Source: Intrasporangium calvum DSM 43043
GTDB lineage: Bacteria > Actinomycetota > Actinomycetes > Actinomycetales > Dermatophilaceae
Assembly (NCBI RefSeq): GCF_000184685.1
Contig: NC_014830.1
Coordinates: forward strand, 2,914,001 to 2,978,000
DNA length: 64,000 bases
Direction: 5' to 3'
Each line of letters starts with the position of its first letter. Within the stretch, counting starts at the first letter, position 1. The notes under the pieces are model-generated. The model was not told the DNA's origin. It did no database searches and saw only the letters and a list, made by a program, of their open reading frames with translations. A program made the position numbers and the translations under genes. Below, one piece after another: positions 1 through 8,249 of the stretch.

Positions 1-1
1 C

Positions 2-796
2 CTCGCCCGGACCGACGAGCTGCGGCGCGTCCGGACCGAGGTGGTCCTCGTGGAGATCGACCTCGACGCCGCACCCGCCGGCGCGTCCGACGCCTACCTG
101 CGCCTCCACCTGCTCTCCCACTGCCTCGTCCGGCCCAACACGATCAACCTCGACGGGATCTTCGGGGCCCTGCCCAACGTCGTCTGGACCAACCTCGGCC
201 CCTGCGCCGTCGACGACTTCGAGCAGACCCGGCTGCGCCTGCGCGCGCTCGGCCCGGTCCAGGTGTTCGGTGTCGACAAGTTCCCCCGGATGACCGACTA
301 CGTCGTGCCGACTGGCGTCCGGATCGCCGACGCCGACCGGGTCCGGCTCGGCGCCCACCTCTCCCCGGGCACGACCGTGATGCACGAGGGGTTCTGCAAC
401 TTCAACGCCGGCACCCTCGGCGCGTCGATGGTCGAGGGGCGAATCGTCCAGGGCGTCGTCGTGGGCGACGGCTCCGACATCGGGGCCGGCGCATCGATCA
501 TGGGCACCCTCTCCGGTGGCGGCACGGAACGCGTCAGCATCGGTGAGCGTTGTCTGGTCGGCGCCAACGGCGGCATCGGGATCGCCCTCGGGGACGACTG
601 CGTCGTCGAGGCCGGGCTCTACGTCACCGCGGGCACCAAGGTGACGATGCCGGACGGCAGCGTCGTCAAGGCCCGAGAGCTCTCGGGCGCCAGCAACATC
701 CTCTTCATCCGCAACAGCGAGACCGGCACCGTCGAGGCCCGGGCCCGGAAGGGAACGGGGATCACCCTCAACGCGGCCCTGCACGCGAACGACTGA
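2..796 (+). CDS. dapD: Tetrahydrodipicolinate N-succinyltransferase DapD (5' end outside window)
   Basis: DapD transfers succinyl from succinyl-CoA to tetrahydrodipicolinate in the succinylase branch of lysine/meso-diaminopimelate synthesis, in the cytosol. The frame is open to the first base of the window, so the N-terminus is missing; about 264 residues are visible. The C-terminal half shows the turns of a left-handed beta helix ([19 protein letters not shown], then [20 protein letters not shown]). The sequence [21 protein letters not shown] is typical of actinobacterial DapD. The next step of the same branch, dapC, lies near 4.7 kb on the other strand. The family assignment is firm; only the start is unknown. 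Confidence 0.93.
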   Translation, partial: LARTDELRRVRTEVVLVEIDLDAAPAGASDAYLRLHLLSHCLVRPNTINLDGIFGALPNVVWTNLGPCAVDDFEQTRLRLRALGPVQVFGVDKFPRMTDYVVPTGVRIADADRVRLGAHLSPGTTVMHEGFCNFNAGTLGASMVEGRIVQGVVVGDGSDIGAGASIMGTLSGGGTERVSIGERCLVGANGGIGIALGDDCVVEAGLYVTAGTKVTMPDGSVVKARELSGASNILFIRNSETGTVEARARKGTGITLNAALHAND

Positions 797-820
797 CCCG
801 CCGACCCCCGGACAGGACCC

Positions 821-1699
821 ATGGCCCCTGATCCTCTCGGACTCGTCACCGACGAGTCCGGCGTCAGCCCCGACCCACCCCGCCGCCGGCGCCGGGGGCG
901 CGCCGCGCTGCTCGTCGTGCTGGCGATCGTCGCCGGAGGGGGCTGGGCCGCCTCCCGGTTCCTCTACGACAGTGTCCGCACGCCCCAGTGCACCATCACC
1001 GCGGCCGGGATGGCCGAGAGCCTCGACCCCGAGCAGACCGGCAACGCCGCCCTCATCGCCGCGCTGTCGATCAAGCGGGACCTGCCACCGCGCGCCGCGA
1101 CGATCGCCCTGACGACGGCCTACCAGGAGTCGAAGATCCTCAACATCACCTACGGCGACCGTGACTCCGTGGGGCTGTTCCAGCAGCGGCCGAGCCAGGG
1201 CTGGGGCACCCGGAAGCAGATCCTCGACCCGGTGTACTCGACGAACAAGTTCTACGACGCCCTGCTCAAGGTCGAGGACTACGAGCACGCCGACATCACC
1301 GAGATCGCCCAGAAGGTGCAGCGCAGCGGCTACCCGGAGGCCTACCGCGACCACGAGGGCCAGGGCCGCGTCCTCGCCTCCGCCCTGACCGGCCACTCTC
1401 CCGCAGGCCTGTCCTGCCGCCTCGAGGAAGCCACCACCGGGGCCTCGCCGGCCACCGTGGCCAAGGCCCTCGCGGTCGAGATGGGAGTCAAGCAGGCGGA
1501 ACCGTCCGGCCAGAGCCTCACGGTCACGGCGCCGGACCAGCGGACCGCGTGGGCGGTCGCCCACTGGTCGGTGGCGCGGGCCGCCCAGCTCGGGGTGACC
1601 GGCGTGGCCATCGGCGAGCGGCAGTGGGACCGGGACGCCGGCGACGAGGGCTGGTCCGAGGGCGCCGCGTCCCCCACGGTGAGCATCACGCTGCGCTGA
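821..1699 (+). CDS. Membrane-anchored lysozyme-like conserved protein
   Basis: This is a 292-residue protein with a basic proline-rich N-terminus (about 1-28), one membrane segment (about 29-48) and an outside domain. That domain contains YQESK followed by a GLFQQRPSQGWG block. An Glu-Ser pair followed by GLFQ resembles the catalytic region of soluble lytic transglycosylases and lysozyme-fold proteins, so a role in peptidoglycan turnover is plausible. This is my inference, because the family is mostly annotated as hypothetical or mis-named. It lies 24 bases after dapD on the same strand and may be co-transcribed with it. The ATG at 821 is the first in frame before the charged segment. Confidence 0.7.
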   Translation: MAPDPLGLVTDESGVSPDPPRRRRRGRAALLVVLAIVAGGGWAASRFLYDSVRTPQCTITAAGMAESLDPEQTGNAALIAALSIKRDLPPRAATIALTTAYQESKILNITYGDRDSVGLFQQRPSQGWGTRKQILDPVYSTNKFYDALLKVEDYEHADITEIAQKVQRSGYPEAYRDHEGQGRVLASALTGHSPAGLSCRLEEATTGASPATVAKALAVEMGVKQAEPSGQSLTVTAPDQRTAWAVAHWSVARAAQLGVTGVAIGERQWDRDAGDEGWSEGAASPTVSITLR

Positions 1700-1725
1700 G
1701 GGGCGGGGGCAGGCAGAGTGGGCGG

Positions 1726-2088
1726 ATGGCCTCCTACTCCGTCAACCCGGCTGCGGTCGAGCACGTCCGGGACCTCATCTCGAAGCGCCGGTACGTCCTC
1801 GACTCCGACTGGGGCGAGTCGCAGCCCGACGCGGCCGCCCAGAACGCCTACCTCGAGAAGCACTCGTGGGACGAGTACGCGGCGTGGCACCTCGGCCTGA
1901 CCGAGGGGGCCAACGACGAGACGAAGGCGCGACATGCGTTCCTCTGCGGCGACTTCCGCAGGGTGCACCGCTCGGGGCTGATCGCGTGCGTGTACCGCGC
2001 CGCTGAATGGCGGCACAAGTCGGTCGAGCGGGCGGCCTACGAGCTGCTGCAGCTGCTGGACGCCCGGGCCGGGATCACGGACGACTGA
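1726..2088 (+). CDS. Conserved hypothetical protein, 120 aa
   Basis: I do not recognise a named domain. It is a small soluble protein rich in Trp, Tyr and charged residues (SKRRYVLDSDWGESQPDAA, HSWDEYAAWHLGL, YRAAEWRHKSVERAAYELL). The overall form matches conserved small actinobacterial proteins of unknown function. The frame stays open far upstream, but the ATG at 1726 follows the stop of the previous gene and gives a natural N-terminus (MASYSVNP). It lies 26 bases after the lysozyme-like gene on the same strand and ends at a palindrome that faces gltA. Confidence 0.75.
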   Translation: MASYSVNPAAVEHVRDLISKRRYVLDSDWGESQPDAAAQNAYLEKHSWDEYAAWHLGLTEGANDETKARHAFLCGDFRRVHRSGLIACVYRAAEWRHKSVERAAYELLQLLDARAGITDD

Positions 2089-2089
2089 G

Positions 2090-2104
2090 AGCGGCGCCGC
2101 TTTT
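2090..2104 (+). terminator. Short GC palindrome followed by T-run
   Basis: AGCGGCGCCGCT is a perfect 12-base palindrome followed by TTTTC, immediately after the stop at 2088. It could terminate the upstream plus-strand genes before the convergent gltA. The effective stem is short because there is no separate loop. A second weak pairing (GTGGTGGG near 2132 with CCCACCAC near 2165) may serve gltA. Confidence 0.4.
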
Positions 2105-2188
2105 CGGGCCGGGGTCCGATCGGTGGTGGGCCGAGGCGCGGGACGAACTGCTCTTTCGATCGGGCCCCCACCACAACGCCAAAGGCGG

Positions 2189-3469
2189 TCAGCCCGGGTA
2201 GTGCCGCTCGGTCTCGCCGACGTAGACCTGGCGCGGGCGGCCGATCTTCGTCTCCTGGTCGGTCATCATCTCGCGCCATTGGGCGATCCAGCCCGGCAGG
2301 CGGCCGATGGCGAACAGGACGGTGAACATCTTGGGCGGGAAGCCCATGGCCTTGTAGATCAGGCCGGTGTAGAAGTCGACGTTCGGGTAGAGCCGGCGCT
2401 CCACGAAGTACTCGTCGGCGAGCGCGATCTCCTCGAGCTGCTTGGCGATGTCGAGGAGCGGGTCGTTCTTGCCCATCTTCTCGAGGATCTCGTCGGCGGC
2501 CTGCTTGATGATCGCGGCGCGCGGGTCGTAGTTCTTGTAGACCCGGTGGCCGAAGCCCATGAGCCGAATGCCGTCCTCCTTGTTCTTGACCCGGTCCATG
2601 AACGCCTTGGGGTCCTCACCAGACGCCTGGAGGTCGCCGAGCATCTCGAGGACGGCCTGGTTGGCGCCACCGTGGAGCGGGCCGGACAGGGCGTGGATGC
2701 CGGCGGAGACGGAGTTGAAGAGGTTGGCGTGGGCCGAGCCGACGAGGCGGACGGTCGAGGTGGAGCAGTTCTGCTCGTGGTCGGCGTGGAGGATGAAGAG
2801 CAGGTCGAGCGCCTTGGCGACGGTCGGGTCGATGACGTAGGGCTCGGCGGGGACGCCGAAGGTCATCCGCAGGAAGTTCTCGACGAAGTTGAGCGAGTTG
2901 TCCGGGTAGATGAAGGCCTGCCCGACCGACTTCTTGTACGCATACGCCGCGATCGTCGGCAGCTTCGCGAGGAGGCGGACCGTGCTGATCTCGACCTGCT
3001 CCTGGTCGAAGGGGTCGAGGCTGTCCTGGTAGAACGTGCCGAGGGCGGAGACCGCGGACGAGAGCACCGGCATGGGGTGGGCGTCGCGCGGGAAGCCGTT
3101 GAAGAAGGCCCGCAGGTCCTCGTGGAGCATCGTGTGGCGGCTGATCAGCTCCTCGAACCGGGCAAGCTCGTCGCTCGTGGGCAGATCACCGTAGATGAGC
3201 AGGTAGCAGACCTCGACGAAGCTGGACTTCTGGGCGAGCTCCTCGATGGGGTATCCGCGGTAGCGCAGGATGCCCTGGTCGCCGTCGATGTACGTCACGG
3301 CGCTCTTGCAGGAGGCGGTGTTGACGAAACCGACGTCGTAGGTGACCAGGCCGGTGTCCTTGAGGAGTGAGTTGACCCCCAGCCCGTTGCTGCCCTCGAC
3401 CGCCTCGACTCCCGGAAAAGTGAGCTCCTTGTCGCCGACCTTGAGCGTCGCGTCCACTGCCTTCGTCAC
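2189..3469 (-). CDS. gltA: Citrate synthase
   Basis: This enzyme condenses acetyl-CoA and oxaloacetate to citrate at the entry of the TCA cycle. The 426-residue length is that of bacterial type II citrate synthases. Visible family blocks are GDQGILRYRGYPIEELA near 63-79, the catalytic region LHADHEQNCSTSTVR, LSGPLHGGANQAVLEML, and GFGHRVYKNYDPRA. The C-terminus has the usual GRPRQVYVGETERHY. It is a single gene flanked by intergenic DNA on both sides, with its promoter probably in 3470-3593, a region shared with the dispersed repeat next to dapC. Confidence 0.97.
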   Translation of the reverse strand: MTKAVDATLKVGDKELTFPGVEAVEGSNGLGVNSLLKDTGLVTYDVGFVNTASCKSAVTYIDGDQGILRYRGYPIEELAQKSSFVEVCYLLIYGDLPTSDELARFEELISRHTMLHEDLRAFFNGFPRDAHPMPVLSSAVSALGTFYQDSLDPFDQEQVEISTVRLLAKLPTIAAYAYKKSVGQAFIYPDNSLNFVENFLRMTFGVPAEPYVIDPTVAKALDLLFILHADHEQNCSTSTVRLVGSAHANLFNSVSAGIHALSGPLHGGANQAVLEMLGDLQASGEDPKAFMDRVKNKEDGIRLMGFGHRVYKNYDPRAAIIKQAADEILEKMGKNDPLLDIAKQLEEIALADEYFVERRLYPNVDFYTGLIYKAMGFPPKMFTVLFAIGRLPGWIAQWREMMTDQETKIGRPRQVYVGETERHYPG

Positions 3470-3593
3470 TGCTGATTCGCCTCCTCGAGAACCGACCGGC
3501 GGGCCGGGATGTCCGCAACGGACGTTACCCCAGTGGGGTGGTCAGCAGAAAAAGCGGTCCGCCGGCTGGCTGACGGGGTGGTTTTGGAGGATT

Positions 3594-3621
3594 CCGTATG
3601 CCGCTGGGCTCGCTTCCCGGG
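3594..3621 (+). repeat. Dispersed repeat copy A
   Basis: This copy has the core CCGTATGCCGCTG followed by GGCTCGCTTCCCGGG. Its last base touches the stop codon of dapC (3622-3624). It is one of ten copies found in this window. Confidence 0.85.
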
Positions 3622-4749
3622 TCAGCCGGCCTCGCGCTGGAGCCGGGTGGCGGCCTCCCTGATCCGCTCGTCCGTCGCGGTGAGGGCGATCCGGACGTGC
3701 CGGGCGCCGGCCGGCCCGTAGAACGAGCCGGGCGCGACGAGGATCCCGCGGTCGGCAAGGGCGGAAACCGTTGTCCAGCAGTCTTCTTCGCGGGTGGCCC
3801 AGAGGTAGAGCCCGGCCTCGGAGTGGTCGATGCGCAGCCCGGCGGCCTGGACGGCCTCGAGGAGGATCTCGCGGCGCAGGCCGTAGGTGTCACGCTGCTC
3901 GGCGACGTGCTCGTCGTCGCGGAGGGCGACGGCCATGGCGTGCTGGATCGGCGCGGGCATCATCAGCCCCGCGTGCTTGCGGACCTCGCGGACCTGCGCG
4001 ATGAGGTCGGGGTCGCCAGCGACGAAGGCGGCGCGGTAGCCGGCGAGGTTGGACTGTTTGGAGAGGGAGTAGACGGCGAGCAGCCCGGTGTGGTCGCCCC
4101 CGCAGACGTCGGGGTGCAGGATGCTCGGCGTGGCCCGGCCGAGCTGTCCGGGCCGCCAGTCGAGCTCGGCGTAGCACTCGTCGCTCGCGACGACGACGCC
4201 GTGCGCGCGGGCCCAGGCGACGACCTTGGCGAGGTGCTCGACTCCGAGGACCTGGCCGTTGGGGTTTCCGGGGCTGTTGAGCCAGAGCAGCTTCGGCGTC
4301 GTGGCGCGGGTCAGCGGCCCGAGGCTGGTCAGGGACTGGGCGACGACGGCCGTGGCGCCGGCGAGGCGGGCCCCGACGTCGTAGGTCGGGTAGGCGACCG
4401 CGGGGATGCCGACGAGGTCGCCGGGGCCGAGACCGAGGAAGGTCGGCAGCCAGGCGACGAGCTCCTTGCTGCCGACGGTCGGCAGCACCTGGTCCGGTGT
4501 CAGCCCGGGGACGCCGCGCCGGCGGGCGAACCAGTCACAGATCGCCTCGCGCACCTCGGGGGTGCCGATGGTCAGCGGGTAGCCGGGGGCGTCGGCCGCC
4601 TCGGCCAGGGCTCGCCGCACGAACTCGGGCGTCGGGTCGACGGGGGTGCCGACGGACAGGTCGACGAGACCGCCGGAATGCGCACTCGCCCGCGCCTTGT
4701 AGGGCGCGAGCGAGTCCCAGGGGAAGTCCGGAAGGGTGCGGTCGATCAC
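3622..4749 (-). CDS. dapC: Succinyldiaminopimelate transaminase DapC
   Basis: This PLP-dependent class I/II aminotransferase of 375 residues makes N-succinyl-LL-2,6-diaminopimelate in lysine synthesis. Visible features are LSVGTPVDPTPEFV near the N-terminus, the aspartate/asparagine block LNSPGNPNGQVLG, SDECYAELDW, and the PLP-lysine block YSLSKQSNLAGYR. The start is GTG and overlaps the TGA of fdxA (GTGA), so the two are translationally coupled. The fdxA-dapC pair is a conserved actinobacterial arrangement. The stop is directly followed by dispersed repeat copy A. Confidence 0.95.
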   Translation of the reverse strand: MIDRTLPDFPWDSLAPYKARASAHSGGLVDLSVGTPVDPTPEFVRRALAEAADAPGYPLTIGTPEVREAICDWFARRRGVPGLTPDQVLPTVGSKELVAWLPTFLGLGPGDLVGIPAVAYPTYDVGARLAGATAVVAQSLTSLGPLTRATTPKLLWLNSPGNPNGQVLGVEHLAKVVAWARAHGVVVASDECYAELDWRPGQLGRATPSILHPDVCGGDHTGLLAVYSLSKQSNLAGYRAAFVAGDPDLIAQVREVRKHAGLMMPAPIQHAMAVALRDDEHVAEQRDTYGLRREILLEAVQAAGLRIDHSEAGLYLWATREEDCWTTVSALADRGILVAPGSFYGPAGARHVRIALTATDERIREAATRLQREAG

Positions 4750-5072
4750 TCGGCCGCGGCCTGCGGGGGCAGCGCCAGGATGAGCGGGTGGTCCTTCTGG
4801 ATCTGGCCCATCTTGGCCGCGCCGCCGGGGCTGCCGAGGTCGTCGAAGAACTCGACGTTGGCGTTGTAGTAGTCAGCCCACTGCTCGGGGACGTCGTCCT
4901 CGTAGTAGATGGCCTCGACGGGGCAGACGGGCTCGCAGGCCCCGCAGTCGACGCACTCGTCGGGGTGGATGTAGAGCGTCCGGATGCCTTCGTAGATGCA
5001 GTCGACCGGACACTCCTCGATGCACGCCTTGTCCTTGACGTCGACACAAGGCTGGGCGATGACGTAGGTCAT
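4746..5072 (-). CDS. fdxA: Seven-iron ferredoxin FdxA
   Basis: This is a 108-residue ferredoxin that carries electrons in the cytosol. The N-terminal cluster motif is C-x7-C-x3-CP (CVDVKDKACIEECPVDC), typical of a 3Fe-4S/4Fe-4S ferredoxin. The second motif CVDCGACEPVCP ligates the 4Fe-4S cluster. The long C-terminal tail with WADYYNANVEFF is usual for this group. The ATG at 5072 gives MTYVIAQPC; longer frames upstream are not supported. It is coupled to dapC by a 4-base overlap and is divergent from the GNAT gene. Confidence 0.95.
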   Translation of the reverse strand: MTYVIAQPCVDVKDKACIEECPVDCIYEGIRTLYIHPDECVDCGACEPVCPVEAIYYEDDVPEQWADYYNANVEFFDDLGSPGGAAKMGQIQKDHPLILALPPQAAAE

Positions 5073-5123
5073 GAAATCCGGACCTCCTACAGGAGCGATG
5101 AGAGAGCGGTTCGTGCTCGCGCC

Positions 5124-5129
5124 TAGTAT
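5124..5129 (+). promoter_or_regulatory. Probable -10 box for a leaderless GNAT mRNA
   Basis: TAGTAT ends seven bases before the ATG at 5137. Transcription starting at that ATG would give a leaderless message, which is common in actinobacteria. No ribosome binding site is visible, and no convincing -35 box either. Confidence 0.4.
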
Positions 5130-5136
5130 GCCGGAC

Positions 5137-6186
5137 ATGGCTGACGCGTCTAGGGACCACCCCTCCGATAGGACGCAACTAACAGACCCGTCCGCACGAC
5201 TGACCGCCGGAAGCCGGGTCGTCGTGCGCCGGCGGCTGGCCGATCGCCAGGTCACGGACGTCGTCGGCCGGCTCGCCGAGCGCACCGACGACACGCTGTT
5301 CATCGACACGAGGTCGGGCCGGGTGGAGGTGCCGCGACGCGAGGTCGTCGCCGCCAAACCGATCCCGCCGCGCCCGACCCGCCCGGGCCCGGCGCACCTG
5401 CGGGTCTCGCTCGACGACCTGGCGCGGCTCGGGGCCGAGGGCTGGGTCGCCGTCGACGAGGAGCCGTTCGGGTCGTGGCTGCTGCGGTCCGCGCCCGGCT
5501 ACACGGGTCGGGCGAACTCGGTCCTCGTCCTCGGCGAGCCGCCGCTGCCGCTCGACGCGGCGATCGAGCACTGTGAGCGGTGGTATGCCGACCGCGGCCA
5601 GCGCACGATGTTCCAGGTCAACGGCCCGTCGGGGTTCGTGGTCGCCGAGGACCCGACGTCCGCGCTGCTCCTCGAGCGGGGCTACACGGCCGGCGGCGGG
5701 CGGCACGACTGGGACCGGGTGCTCGTCATGACCGGGCCCGCCTCCGGCCTCCCGGCCCCGCCTGCGCCGGCACCCGGGGCCCCGACCGTCGAGGTCGGGG
5801 AGACGCTGACCGACGAGTGGCTGGCCGCCTACAGCGAGGGCCGCACGCCGGTTCCGGGGGTCACCGAGGCCGTCCTGACCGGCAGCGCGCGGCAGCTGTT
5901 CCTCTCCGTCCGGGACCCGGCGAGCGCACGCGTCGTCGCGGTCGTCCGGCTCGCGCTGCACACCGGCTGGCTGGGCGTCTTCGGCCTGTGGGTCCACCCC
6001 GAGCACCGCCGCCGCGGGCTGGCCCGGACGGCGATGTCGCAGGTCGGTCGGATCGCCCGGCAGGACGCCATGCCGGCCGTCTACCTGCAGGTGTCGGGCG
6101 ACAACGACCCGGCGATCACCTTCTACGAGGGGCTCGGCTTCACCGTCCACCACGAGTACACCTACCTCGTCCAGCCCCTCCCCTGA
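5137..6186 (+). CDS. GNAT-family N-acetyltransferase
   Basis: This 349-residue protein probably transfers an acetyl group from acetyl-CoA to an unknown amine. An N-terminal segment (about 1-90) with SRVVVRRRL and VEVPRREVVAAK looks like a small beta-rich domain. The C-terminal third has the GNAT acetyl-CoA loop, VHPEHRRRGLARTAM, and the final block YLQVSGDNDPAITFYEGLGF. The start at 5137 was preferred over upstream in-frame ATGs at 5098 and 5128 because a -10 box lies just before it. It is convergent with vanW; palindromes lie between them. Confidence 0.85.
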   Translation: MADASRDHPSDRTQLTDPSARLTAGSRVVVRRRLADRQVTDVVGRLAERTDDTLFIDTRSGRVEVPRREVVAAKPIPPRPTRPGPAHLRVSLDDLARLGAEGWVAVDEEPFGSWLLRSAPGYTGRANSVLVLGEPPLPLDAAIEHCERWYADRGQRTMFQVNGPSGFVVAEDPTSALLLERGYTAGGGRHDWDRVLVMTGPASGLPAPPAPAPGAPTVEVGETLTDEWLAAYSEGRTPVPGVTEAVLTGSARQLFLSVRDPASARVVAVVRLALHTGWLGVFGLWVHPEHRRRGLARTAMSQVGRIARQDAMPAVYLQVSGDNDPAITFYEGLGFTVHHEYTYLVQPLP

Positions 6187-6191
6187 CCACC

Positions 6192-6232
6192 GTCGAGTGT
6201 GCAGTTCGTGCCGGCACGAACTGCCGCTCGAC
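6192..6232. repeat. Large imperfect inverted repeat with perfect 22-bp centre
   Basis: The centre CAGTTCGTGCC/GGCACGAACTG (6202-6223) is a perfect palindrome. It extends outward to GTCGAG and CTCGAC with a small mismatch. It lies six bases after the GNAT stop and could be a bidirectional terminator. A degenerate half copy (GGCACGAAGTGCACGCTCGAC-like) lies at about 6322-6342. Confidence 0.7.
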
Positions 6233-6240
6233 GGGGGACT

Positions 6241-6306
6241 GATGACGCACCCAGGGCCACTCGAGGCGGGCCGCCACGCACGAGCGCCACGGGAAGGTGC
6301 GTCATC
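6241..6306. repeat. Inverted repeat, 11-bp arms
   Basis: GATGACGCACC (6241-6251) and GGTGCGTCATC (6296-6306) are perfect inverse copies 44 bases apart, in the gap between the convergent GNAT and vanW genes. The role is unknown. Confidence 0.6.
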
Positions 6307-6378
6307 CGTCCCCGGTTCCGACGGCACGAAGTGCACGCTCGACGAGAGCTTCGGCAGGGCTGGGACCGCGCCCGCGAG

Positions 6379-6403
6379 CGGGAGCGAGCCCAGCGGCATA
6401 CGG
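6379..6403 (-). repeat. Dispersed repeat copy B
   Basis: This is a full copy in reverse orientation (CGGGAGCGAGCC then CAGCGGCATACGG), 13 bases from the stop of vanW. Confidence 0.85.
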
Positions 6404-6416
6404 CCGGGGGTGGGGC

Positions 6417-8114
6417 TCAGGGCTTGGCGTTGGGGTCGGTGCAGATGATCTCGTGCTCGGGGATGTAGTGGGTGTTGACCTTCTCGCTCTTGACCAGCGT
6501 CGAGGAGCCCGGTCGGTACCACTGCCGCGTCACCGTCACGTCGAAGCCCGGCTGCGGCTGCTGCGGGTAGCAGGTCGGCGAGTCGTCCTTGATCGTCTCG
6601 GGCTGCTTGACGTTGCGCCGCTCGCTCTTGATGGACTTGATGTCCCACACCTTGGTCGACCACACGCGCCCGTGGACGTAGCCGCCCTCGACCCAGGTCT
6701 GGAGGAGCATCCCGTAGGGCGTGTCGTTCTTCCACTTGTTGTCGACGCTCGGCCAGAAGACGGTGGCCTCCCGCCCCTCGGGGTAGCGCGGGATGAAGAA
6801 CGCGTGCGGCGTGAACTCGAGGGTCTGCGCGCCGGCGAAGTAGGCCATGTTGTAGATGACGGTCGACACCTGCGAGATGCCACCACCGGTGCCGCGGGTG
6901 AGGCGGCCGTTGATGATGACGGTGCCGTCCTGGTAGCCCTTGGCCGTGGTGCGCTCGCCGAGGATGCCGTTGAGGCTGAAGGTCTCCCCCGGGGCGAGGT
7001 AGGTCCCGTTGATGGCCCGGCTGGCGACGATGAGGTTCTGGGTGCGGGTCGTGTCCTCGGGCGGGAACGGTGACTGGAAGTCGACGACGAGCTCCTTCAC
7101 CCCGGCCTTCCTCGCGTGGTAGGTCGTGAACTTCGGCTTCGTCGTGACGACCTTGAGCTCGACGCGGCGGTCGGCGGAGGTCATCGCGGCGATGACGCCG
7201 TCGGCGATGGTCGACTCGTCGACGGCGGTCCCGTCGACGGAGGGGACGATCTTGGGCCGGCCGCCCTCGAAGGTCCACCGGGCGTCCTTGGCGGCCTTCG
7301 TCTCGACCTGGACCTTGTCGGCGACGACGGCGGTCAGCTTCGCCTTGTCGAACTTCGGCACGAGGGCGCCCGCGCCGTCCGGCACCATCGTCACGGCGGG
7401 CGCGTAGTCCGCCGGATCGATCGTGCCCTTGCTCTTGCCGGCGACGACGGTGATGGGCCCGGACATGGCCTTCTCGCCGAAGTCCTTGGCCGCGGCGGCG
7501 ACGGCCTGGCCGGTCACCTCGGGCTCGACCGGGCTGACCGTGGCGGTCGCGGTCGTCGAGTGGGGGAAGGCCTTGCGCAGCGCGAGCTTGGTGCCGGCGA
7601 TGTCGAGGGTGCGGCCCGGGACGGGGGCGGTGACGTCGACCTTGCCGTCGGGGAAGGTGACCGCCCCCTCGGTCGGCTTGGTCTCGACGGACGGGGCGAG
7701 CTTGGTGAGGCGCTCGGTGAGGACGTCGTCGTCGACGTGGGTGAGCAGCGGGGCCTGGACAGAGCCGACGAGACGGTTCCAAACGGTGATCGGGTTGAGG
7801 GTGAAGCCGGTGAGCCCCTCGAGGGTCCGCGCCGCGTCGACGGAGAAGCCGACGTCGGCCGGCACGATGTCGACGGGGTCGTCGATGCCGGGGACGCTGA
7901 GCGCGATGGGCGTGGCGAGGAGCGGTGCCGACTTCGTCTCGACGGCGGCCTCGGCCTCGTCCTCGGTGAGGCCGCCGATCGGGATGCCGCCGACGGAGAC
8001 GGTGGCCGGCAGGTGCTGGGCCGACCACGCGGCGAGGCCGAGGTAGCCACCGATGAGCACGACGGCGGCGATGAGCAGCCGAAGGATGGTGGCGCGGCGG
8101 TCGTTCAGGGCCAT
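6417..8114 (-). CDS. VanW-family, peptidoglycan-associated membrane protein
   Basis: This is a 565-residue protein with one N-terminal membrane segment (about 9-30) and a large outside part. The middle resembles the YoaR-type peptidoglycan-binding region that often precedes VanW domains. The C-terminal VanW domain shows FSLNGILGERTTAKGYQ and GGGISQVSTVIYNMAYFAG. VanW was first seen in vancomycin-resistance clusters, but its reaction is not known, and this gene has no resistance neighbours. It follows mshB on the same strand after 135 bases. A short GGTTG-N6-CAACC hairpin at 8217-8232 lies in that gap. Confidence 0.85.
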   Translation of the reverse strand: MALNDRRATILRLLIAAVVLIGGYLGLAAWSAQHLPATVSVGGIPIGGLTEDEAEAAVETKSAPLLATPIALSVPGIDDPVDIVPADVGFSVDAARTLEGLTGFTLNPITVWNRLVGSVQAPLLTHVDDDVLTERLTKLAPSVETKPTEGAVTFPDGKVDVTAPVPGRTLDIAGTKLALRKAFPHSTTATATVSPVEPEVTGQAVAAAAKDFGEKAMSGPITVVAGKSKGTIDPADYAPAVTMVPDGAGALVPKFDKAKLTAVVADKVQVETKAAKDARWTFEGGRPKIVPSVDGTAVDESTIADGVIAAMTSADRRVELKVVTTKPKFTTYHARKAGVKELVVDFQSPFPPEDTTRTQNLIVASRAINGTYLAPGETFSLNGILGERTTAKGYQDGTVIINGRLTRGTGGGISQVSTVIYNMAYFAGAQTLEFTPHAFFIPRYPEGREATVFWPSVDNKWKNDTPYGMLLQTWVEGGYVHGRVWSTKVWDIKSIKSERRNVKQPETIKDDSPTCYPQQPQPGFDVTVTRQWYRPGSSTLVKSEKVNTHYIPEHEIICTDPNAKP

Positions 8115-8249
8115 GGGGTCTCCGTGCGGGGCGGGGTCGTCAGCGCACGATAGCCCAGCGGTCCGGCGGACCGGTGCCTTCCCTGGGTGCGCGGCCTGTT
8201 TCCCAGGCAGCCATATGGTTGCATGATCAACCGCTTTGCCGAGAATCCG

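Noticed and set aside
2123-3370. Long open frame on the plus strand opposite gltA
   Set aside because: It is the antisense of a certain citrate synthase gene; its protein is a low-complexity Val/Asp/Leu/Gly-rich shadow typical of high-GC DNA.
5179-8028. Very long minus-strand frame across the GNAT gene and vanW
   Set aside because: The Arg-rich translation has no domain and covers two well-supported genes in other frames.
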